Shown in pieces: positions 6,919 through 11,992 of a stretch of 11,992 nucleotides of DNA; the stretch's first letter is position 1; each line of letters begins with the position of its first letter. The notes beneath the pieces were generated by a model that saw only the letters and a program-made list of their open reading frames with translations, searched no databases and had not been told where the DNA came from. Source of the DNA: JBOGGN01 sp050744165. Lineage in GTDB: Bacteria > Actinomycetota > Acidimicrobiia > Acidimicrobiales > Palsa-688. A program made the translations under genes and the position numbers. The stretch covers positions 1 to 11,992 of the forward strand of contig JBOGGN010000278.1 of the NCBI GenBank assembly GCA_050744165.1, in the 5' to 3' direction.

Positions 6919-8166
6919 ATGGAAAACGTGCGCTGGGTGCGCCTGGTCTTCGTCGACGTCTTCGGCGGCTCCCATGCCGTGGTCGTACCCGCCCATCGCT
7001 ACCAGGTGGCGCTTGAAAAGGGCGCCCCGTTCGACGGCTCGGCCCTGGCGGGGCGGGCACGCCATTTCGAGGAGGACATGGTCCTTCAGCCCGACGCCGC
7101 CAGCTTTCTCGACCTCGGCGATGGGGTGGGCCGCGTCACCTGCATCGTGGCCGGTCCCGACGGCCGGCCGTGGCTTGGGGATCCCCGCAGCGCCCTGGTG
7201 CGGGTGGTCGACCACGTGGCGTCGTTGGCCGCTTCCTACAGGGCGGCTGCGGAACTGGAGTTCTACCTGCTGCGGCCGGACGGCCAGCCGGTTGACCGAG
7301 GGGGCTATTTCAGCGAGCTGGAAGGCGCCGGGCTGGCGGTGACGCGAGCGGCCGCCGAGCGCCTCGGCGACTTCGGCCTGGACGTCGTTGGCGCCCACCT
7401 CGAGTCGGGGCCCGGCCAGTATGAAATCGACCTCGGGTCGCTTCCTCCGCTGCCCCTGGCCGACGGTCTGGTGCTCACCAAGCAGGTGCTGCGGGAGGAG
7501 GCCGGCCGGGCGGGACTGCGGGTCACCTTCATGGCCCGCCCCTTCAGCGGCGAACCGGGTTCGGGGCTCCACCTCCACCAGGATTGCGATGCCGCCGCCG
7601 CCGAGGAGCGCCTGTTTGACAGTCGGGGGGCGTTGAGCGCCGCCGGTAAGGCGTTTCTGGCCGGGCAGTTGGCCCACGGTCGGGGCCTCTGCGCCCTGGC
7701 GGCACCCAACGTGAACTCCTACAAGCGCCTCGGCGGTGGCCCCGAGGCTCCCCATGACCTCATCTGGGGTCACCTCAACCGGGCCGCCCTCTTGCGCGTG
7801 GGCGAGTCGGGCGAGCGGCGCCCCGCGATCGAGTTCCGGCTGGCCGACCCCTCGGCCAACCCCTACCTGCTCGTGGCCGGGCTGCTGGCGGCCGCCGGCC
7901 ACGGACTCGATGCCGGCCTCGACCCGGGGCCGCCGTTCGAGGAGGACATCGGCGGCTTCGACCCCGCGGCCCGCGCCGTGCAGGTGCGGCCGCTGCCTCG
8001 CGACCTCGACGGCGCCCTCGACGCTCTGATGGCCGATGACGTCCTGGTCGACGCCTTCGACAGCCGCCTCTTGTCACCGCTCGTGGACGGCAGGCGCCAG
8101 GAGGCCGAGCAGTACCGGGCCCACGTCACGGCCTGGGAGACGGAGCACTACCTGGACGAGGCCTAG
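6919..8166 (+). CDS. Glutamine synthetase family ligase (GlnA-like)
   Basis: The 415-residue protein has the GS type I fold pattern. The N-terminal beta-grasp domain contains FDGSALAG and the EEDMVLQPDAASF strand. The catalytic domain follows with ELEFY (E112, E114), ESGPGQYEI (E162, E169), GSGLHLHQ (214-221, with the conserved His), NVNSYKRLGGGPEAP (substrate flap), NRAALLRV and RRPAIEFRLADPSANPYL. Metal-, ATP- and glutamate-binding residues therefore look intact, and an ATP-dependent gamma-glutamyl ligase is expected. It is shorter than housekeeping GlnA (about 440-470 residues), starts right at the beta-grasp, and lacks the NLY adenylylation motif, so a paralogue acting on an amine or other nitrogen compound is as likely as true glutamine synthesis. 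The ATG follows GAAAGG (6909-6914), 10 bp after kinase 2, and it is probably the last gene of the operon. Confidence 0.88.
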   Translation: MENVRWVRLVFVDVFGGSHAVVVPAHRYQVALEKGAPFDGSALAGRARHFEEDMVLQPDAASFLDLGDGVGRVTCIVAGPDGRPWLGDPRSALVRVVDHVASLAASYRAAAELEFYLLRPDGQPVDRGGYFSELEGAGLAVTRAAAERLGDFGLDVVGAHLESGPGQYEIDLGSLPPLPLADGLVLTKQVLREEAGRAGLRVTFMARPFSGEPGSGLHLHQDCDAAAAEERLFDSRGALSAAGKAFLAGQLAHGRGLCALAAPNVNSYKRLGGGPEAPHDLIWGHLNRAALLRVGESGERRPAIEFRLADPSANPYLLVAGLLAAAGHGLDAGLDPGPPFEEDIGGFDPAARAVQVRPLPRDLDGALDALMADDVLVDAFDSRLLSPLVDGRRQEAEQYRAHVTAWETEHYLDEA

Positions 8167-8175
8167 GAGGGAGTT

Positions 8176-8200
8176 GGGTCCGACCCCTACGGTCGGGCCT
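8176..8200 (+). terminator. Hairpin between convergent ligase and esterase genes
   Basis: CCGACC (8180-8185) and GGTCGG (8191-8196) pair around a five-base loop, and three or four further outer pairs include G-T wobbles. It lies 9 bp after the ligase stop in a 69-bp convergent gap. No T-run follows on either strand, so termination is inferred from placement. Confidence 0.5.
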
Positions 8201-8235
8201 CTGCCGGGGTGCGCCCAGCCCATCCGTCGCCTGTC

Positions 8236-10227
8236 CTACGAAGGTGTCCCGTGCTCCTCGTCGGTCGGGGGGGACGGCTGCCACGCGGAGTCGTCAGCTG
8301 CGTCCTCGCTGCCGGAACGACCGCCGAAGAGCCCGCCTGGGCTCACGTCAGGGGTCAAGGGCGTAGCCGTAGGCCCGGGCGGCTCCCACGTTGCCGCGTC
8401 CGGCGGCTGGGAGGGATCTACCTGCGGCGCGCCGGACCCGTCTCCGGTTGCCTCCGGCTGCCACGGGTCGCCTGTCGACTGCGGGCTGGCGGGGGGGTGG
8501 TTGGGCGCGCTCGGCGATTCCGGGCCGTCGGCTGGCTGCCATGGTGCCGCCTCCGATTCCGGGCCGTCGGCGGGCTGCCATGGTGCCGCCTCCGAGTCCG
8601 GGCCGTCGGCCGGCTGCGATGGTGCGGTCCCCGATTCTTCTGGGCTGCTGGCAGGCTCAGGCCGAGCGGCACCCAACGGGGCGGAGACCCGCGGGGGTCG
8701 GGCGGCGCGTCGGAGGGTCAGAGTCTGGGGCAGGGGGAGGCCGTCCCAGGCCCGGCGCCGCTCGGCGGCGGGGTCGAGCTCCATGGCGGGGTGGGTCTTG
8801 ATGCCCATCACTGCCCGCCGCCCGGGCTGGTAGGATGGCCAGGCAGGGAGGGCCGCGGTGCCCGGATCTCCGGTGCGGGCGAAGGTCACGATCACGTCCT
8901 GGAGCACCTGGGCGACGGTGCGATCGGCGGCCGTCGACAGGCCCGGGAAGGCGGCTTCGGGGGGACCGGTGTAGTCGAGCCAGGTGAAGGGCAGGTCCGA
9001 CCCGTGGCAGGGGCCGAGCTGGTCGAAGGGCACCTGGCCCGGCGTGTGGTCGAAGCGCATCACCCAGCTGCGCCCGCCGCCCCGGTGATGGGCCTCGGCG
9101 GTGCGCACCCCGGGCATCGTGAAGATCAAGTCGGTCAGCAAATCGCTGCGAGCCCGGTCCTCGTTCGAGCCGGTGCGCTGGTACACCTGCATCAGGCGAT
9201 CCCAAGCAACGTCCCCGAACCAGGCTCGGGCACGAAGCTCCTTGGCCTTGACGAACCCTTCGGGGGAGATGGCCAGGTAGAGGTTGGCCTCCTGCTGGCA
9301 GGTGCTGATCAGGAGCGGTACCTGGGCCGAAGTCCCAGCCATGAGGCCGGCCAGGGGGTGGCCCGGGAGCGCGGCGCCGTCGACCACCGGCAGGAATGGC
9401 TCGCCTTCGAGCTCAGCGTCTTCGGCATCGCGCATCAGCGAGGCGGCGGCGGTGCGAAGGGCCGAGACGGACAGTTGCTGCAGCTGGGCCGCCTCCCGGT
9501 AGTCGACGCCGAGCTGGTTGAGCATGCGCACCGCTGCTGTCCGCGAACGCCACCGGCTCTGTACCCGGTCGGGGGCGCCGCTCTGCAGGACCGCCCGGTG
9601 GAACAGGCCGGCGGCGGCGGGCATCGCCAGGAGGACCCCTACGCAGGTGGCTCCAGACGCCTGGCCGATCAGCGTCACTCGCTCCGGGTCGCCGCCGAAG
9701 GCCTCGATGTTGTCCTGGACCCATCGCAGTGCGGCCACCTGGTCGAGCAGGCCCACGTTGACCGCGTCGTCAAGTCCGGCGCCGCCGACCGCCGCCAGGT
9801 CCAGGAACCCCCAGGGGCCCAGGCGGTAGTTCAGGGTCACCACCACCACCTCGCCTCGGCTGGCCAACCAGGATCCGTCGAAGTTGCTGCCGCTGCCGAA
9901 GACAAAGGCGCCTCCATGCAGCCAAACCAGCACTGGCCGGGCCTTGCCCCGGCTACGTGGCGACCACACATTCAGGTACAGGCAGTCTTCGCTCTCGGGC
10001 TGGACCCCGGCTCCGGATGGCAGGACCAAGCCCGGCACCTCAGTCGCGATGCTCGAAGGGCCGAAGGTGGCGGCGCTGCGGGGGCCGTCCCAGTGCGGCG
10101 ACGGCCGGGGCGGACGGAAGCGCCGGTCACCTTGGGGCGCGTCAGCGTAGGGCACCCCGCGCCAGACCGTGACCTTGCCTTCTCGGGTACCTTTTACCCC
10201 GAATTTGGACTGTCGACTCGGGCTCAT
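8236..10227 (-). CDS. Type-B carboxylesterase-like protein with altered nucleophile elbow and Pro-rich repeat tail
   Basis: The 663-residue protein starts at the ATG 10227-10225, just before the family's usual N-terminus (VKGTREGKVTVWRGVPYADAP). Conserved features are SEDCLYLNVW (79-88), the oxyanion-hole HGGAF (104-108), NYRLGPWGFL, and NIEAFGGDPERVTLIG. The triad Glu is probably E313 in CQQEANLYL and the His is H408 in PCHGSDLPF. The elbow normally GESAG reads GQASG (188-192): Ala stands at the nucleophile position and Ser one place later, so hydrolase activity is doubtful. The alpha/beta-hydrolase fold ends near residue 500. The remaining 160 residues are Pro/Ser/Glu-rich with 13-residue repeats and an acidic end. 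There is no signal peptide, so it is probably cytoplasmic. A GTG at 10317 would add 30 residues that resemble no family sequence. Fold confidence is high; function is uncertain. Confidence 0.88.
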   Translation of the reverse strand: MSPSRQSKFGVKGTREGKVTVWRGVPYADAPQGDRRFRPPRPSPHWDGPRSAATFGPSSIATEVPGLVLPSGAGVQPESEDCLYLNVWSPRSRGKARPVLVWLHGGAFVFGSGSNFDGSWLASRGEVVVVTLNYRLGPWGFLDLAAVGGAGLDDAVNVGLLDQVAALRWVQDNIEAFGGDPERVTLIGQASGATCVGVLLAMPAAAGLFHRAVLQSGAPDRVQSRWRSRTAAVRMLNQLGVDYREAAQLQQLSVSALRTAAASLMRDAEDAELEGEPFLPVVDGAALPGHPLAGLMAGTSAQVPLLISTCQQEANLYLAISPEGFVKAKELRARAWFGDVAWDRLMQVYQRTGSNEDRARSDLLTDLIFTMPGVRTAEAHHRGGGRSWVMRFDHTPGQVPFDQLGPCHGSDLPFTWLDYTGPPEAAFPGLSTAADRTVAQVLQDVIVTFARTGDPGTAALPAWPSYQPGRRAVMGIKTHPAMELDPAAERRRAWDGLPLPQTLTLRRAARPPRVSAPLGAARPEPASSPEESGTAPSQPADGPDSEAAPWQPADGPESEAAPWQPADGPESPSAPNHPPASPQSTGDPWQPEATGDGSGAPQVDPSQPPDAATWEPPGPTATPLTPDVSPGGLFGGRSGSEDAADDSAWQPSPPTDEEHGTPS
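8516..8632 (-). repeat. Three 39-bp tandem repeats in the esterase tail
   Basis: Units begin at 8516, 8555 and 8594 on the plus strand, each around CCGGGCCGTCGGC. Read on the minus strand they encode 13-residue units of the type APWQPADGPESEA (first copy APSQPADGPDSEA). Further isolated WQP or WEP motifs downstream in the tail suggest older, decayed copies. Confidence 0.82.
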
Positions 10228-10407
10228 GGTTACGTTGTGGTGCGGCCGTAGGACGGCGGAGAGACGGCCGTCTGAGCAACCTACCAGGGGTCGCCGCAGA
10301 GCCGCCCCGACCTGCACCGATACAAGGTTTATACCTTTGGTTCTACCTGGCTCCCCAGGCCCGCCGGTGGTTGCAGAACAGGTGAGGGTCGGGTACCGTC
10401 CGCTGCC
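10228..10407. promoter_or_regulatory. Divergent intergenic region between esterase and repeat protein
   Basis: This 180-bp stretch contains no supported gene and should carry both promoters. It includes a perfect 12-bp palindrome AGACGGCCGTCT at 10262-10273 and, on the minus strand around 10320-10345, an AT-rich island (GGTATAAACC) that could be a -10-like element for the esterase. Confidence 0.4.
10371..10399 (+). promoter_or_regulatory. Candidate promoter for a leaderless repeat-protein mRNA
   Basis: TTGCAG (10371-10376) and TACCGT (10394-10399, fitting TAnnnT) are 17 bp apart. The ATG at 10408 begins 8 bp after the -10, where transcription would start. With no usable RBS, this suggests a leaderless transcript, a common arrangement in actinobacteria. 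Confidence 0.3.
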
Positions 10408-11992
10408 ATGTCTGGAGTCCTTGGAGTTCTCGCGCTCGTCGCAACCCTAAACCGCTCGCCGTCCACTACGACGAGCACCGTCGCCCCCGCGGTCACCGGA
10501 CCGAGTGGTGGCAGCGGGCAGGCACAGGGGACGGGTACGTCGAAGAGCGGTGGTACCGGCGCGGGTGGCGCCACCGGACCGTCGACCAACATTTCGAGTA
10601 CCAAGGGCAGCGCGACCAGCGGGAGCGCATCCGGGACGGCCACTGCCACCGGCGGCACCAGCGGTAGTACTGGCGCGGCCACGGTCTCGCCCATCGTGAC
10701 GGCTACCAGCGGCACCGGCGGGGCCGCGGCCGCGGCCCCGACCAGCGGGTCCACGGGGGGCTCCTCGGCCGGGACCACCTTCTCTGGTGGTACGGGCGGC
10801 GGGGCCGGGGGCGGCACCGGGGCCGTCCAGGTGATCGTGACCAGCGGCAACTCCGGACCTGCGACCGCCAACGCCACCGGCGGGTCGACTGGCGCGGCCA
10901 CCGCCTCCTCGACCGGTAGCGCCACGACCGGGAACTCCGGCGCCGTGACCACCAGTGCCTCCGCGACTGGCGGGACCACGGGCGCGGTCACCGCCAGCCC
11001 GCAGTCGTCGAACACTGCGAGTAGCGGCAACGGTGGTGCCTCCGGCCCCACCGGCAGCGCCTCCCAGACCTCGGCCGCAGCCACCGGTAACACCGGCACC
11101 GGCGGCACTGCGCCGAGCGGCGGCTCCGGGCAGGCCACCGCCTCCGGCTCCGCGGGCTCTGGGTCGTCGGGTGCGGGTGGCGATAGCGGCCTGGTCGCCA
11201 ACGTGTCTGCCACCACCGGGACAGCCACCAGTGGCGATGCCACCGGCACTGCCGACGCCACCGGCGGCGTCAGCGGCAACAGCGGCGACGCCACCAACGA
11301 TCCCTCCGTCACCGCCACGAGCGGCGACGGCGGCTCCGCCTCGGCCTCGCCGACCAGCGGCAACACCGGGGCGGTTAGCTCCGGGCTCGTGTTCTCGGGC
11401 AACGCCAGCCACGGCGGCGGTAGCGGCGCGGTCATGGTCACCGTCATCTCCGGCAACTCGGGCGCCGCCACCGGCACCGCCAACGGCGGCTCGTCGGGTG
11501 CTGCGACCGCGACGTCGACCGGCAACGCGGTATCGGGCGACACGGGCGCGGTCACGACCTCCTCGTCGGCAACGGGCGGCACCTCTGGGTCGGCCACTGC
11601 CAACCCGGTGTCGTCCAACACGACGACCAGCGGCGACGGCGGGGCATCGGGCGCCACCGGCACCGCATCCCAGACGTCGGCCTCGGCCTCCGGAGACACG
11701 GGCGGCACCGGGTCCGGCGCCACGGGCGGCTCGGGTGCCTCCTCCTCGACCGGCACCGCCCGTTCGGGCGACTCCGGCCCCGGGGGTACCTCCGGGCCTG
11801 CCTTCACCGCCTCCCTCACGGCGGGCCACGCCGCCTCCGGCGATACCGGTGCCGACTCAACAGCCATGGGCGGCAGGAGCGGCAACTCGGGTGACGCCAC
11901 GCTCCATCCCATTGACACGGCCACGTCCGGAGACGGCGGCGATGCCACGGTGGATGCCACCAGCGGGCACACCGGTGCCGCCTCCTCGGGCA
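10408..11992 (+). CDS. Gly/Ser/Thr/Ala-rich nested-repeat protein, partial
   Basis: The frame opens at the first available start (ATG 10408; in-frame stop upstream at 10273-10275) and stays open for 528 codons to the window edge. The protein starts with a short hydrophobic stretch (GVLGVLALVATL) without basic residues, so a signal peptide is uncertain. The rest is almost free of charged and aromatic residues and is built from short motifs such as SGNSGDAT, SGDGGSA and SGNTGAV every 10-16 residues. These sit inside a higher-order repeat of about 202-204 residues. Plus-strand coding is supported by a strong RNY codon pattern and by serines that stay Ser between copies while switching codon class (AGC to TCC/TCG) at several aligned sites. 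Composition suggests an extended surface or secreted filament, adhesin or beta-solenoid, but I recognise no family. The C-terminus lies outside the window. Confidence 0.7.
   Translation, partial: MSGVLGVLALVATLNRSPSTTTSTVAPAVTGPSGGSGQAQGTGTSKSGGTGAGGATGPSTNISSTKGSATSGSASGTATATGGTSGSTGAATVSPIVTATSGTGGAAAAAPTSGSTGGSSAGTTFSGGTGGGAGGGTGAVQVIVTSGNSGPATANATGGSTGAATASSTGSATTGNSGAVTTSASATGGTTGAVTASPQSSNTASSGNGGASGPTGSASQTSAAATGNTGTGGTAPSGGSGQATASGSAGSGSSGAGGDSGLVANVSATTGTATSGDATGTADATGGVSGNSGDATNDPSVTATSGDGGSASASPTSGNTGAVSSGLVFSGNASHGGGSGAVMVTVISGNSGAATGTANGGSSGAATATSTGNAVSGDTGAVTTSSSATGGTSGSATANPVSSNTTTSGDGGASGATGTASQTSASASGDTGGTGSGATGGSGASSSTGTARSGDSGPGGTSGPAFTASLTAGHAASGDTGADSTAMGGRSGNSGDATLHPIDTATSGDGGDATVDATSGHTGAASSG
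10550..11992 (+). repeat. Macro-repeat with a period of about 606-612 bp
   Basis: Copy A runs from the Phe codon at 10780 to about 11391 and copy B from the Phe codon at 11392 to the edge, a 612-bp offset. After a 6-bp indel the offset is 606 bp, shown by CAG codons at 11065 and 11671 and GAC codons at 11326 and 11932. A truncated copy, matching only the final third, occupies about 10550-10779. Shared landmarks are FSG, then TGAV or SGAV, SGNSG, ASQTSA, and TATSGDGG. Confidence 0.8.

Noticed and set aside
8209..10251. Plus-strand open frame of 680 codons opposite the esterase
   Set aside because: The minus strand encodes an unmistakable carboxylesterase fold; the plus reading is low-complexity shadow.
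10228..10317. Longer esterase N-terminus from the GTG at 10317
   Set aside because: The family normally begins close to the VKGTREGKV strand, and the extra 30 residues show neither a signal peptide nor similarity.
10329..11972. Minus-strand Pro/Val/Ala-rich frame of 547 codons opposite the repeat protein (also 10447-11829 minus)
   Set aside because: It is open because of composition. Ser codon-class switching between repeat copies and the RNY pattern favour the plus frame; strand-specific transcription would settle it.
10550..11992. Right-edge repeats considered as a CRISPR array or non-coding satellite
   Set aside because: There are no uniform short repeats with unique spacers, and the periods are all multiples of three within one continuous open frame.

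Overview
The window is GC-rich throughout, starts many genes with GTG, and carries actinobacterial hallmarks: a PP2C phosphatase beside PknB-type Ser/Thr kinases, and a CCG/heterodisulfide-reductase-like membrane oxidoreductase. A high-GC actinobacterium is likely. Acidimicrobiia is my guess from the style of the winged-helix regulator, but the lineage cannot be fixed from this stretch. No RNA gene, CRISPR array, transposase or integrase was seen.

Layout. (1) At the left edge, on the minus strand, is the N-terminal membrane part of a probable NarI-like/(Fe-S) oxidoreductase that runs off the window. It diverges across about 200 bp from a small winged-helix regulator with a degenerate receiver (970-1491). 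(2) An APC-family permease (1705-3357) follows, with a clear RBS and a strong intrinsic terminator. (3) A small minus-strand two-TM protein (3431-3811) diverges, with 39 bp between starts, from a tightly packed plus-strand operon: PP2C phosphatase (3851-4981), Ser/Thr kinase 1 (4978-5919), Ser/Thr kinase 2 (5919-6908) and a glutamine-synthetase-like ligase (6919-8166). The first three overlap by 4 bp and 1 bp, and the fourth starts 10 bp downstream. (4) Converging on this operon is a minus-strand type-B carboxylesterase (8236-10227). Its nucleophile elbow reads GQASG instead of GESAG, and it has a long Pro-rich repeat tail. (5) Diverging from the esterase, the last 1.6 kb is one open plus-strand frame (10408 to the right edge) encoding a Gly/Ser/Thr/Ala-rich protein with short motifs nested in a repeat of about 202-204 residues.

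How the parts may work together. The phosphatase and two kinases look like a self-contained reversible Ser/Thr phosphorylation module, with one kinase soluble and one tail-anchored in the membrane. Their operon partner is an apparently catalytically complete GS-fold ligase without the usual adenylylation motif, so phosphorylation of that ligase or of its pathway is an attractive but untested idea. The most unusual items are the nested-repeat protein at the right edge, the esterase with a displaced nucleophile serine, and the gapless kinase duplication. Protein-coding tandem repeats recur in four neighbouring genes (5-, 21-, 13- and about 202-residue periods).
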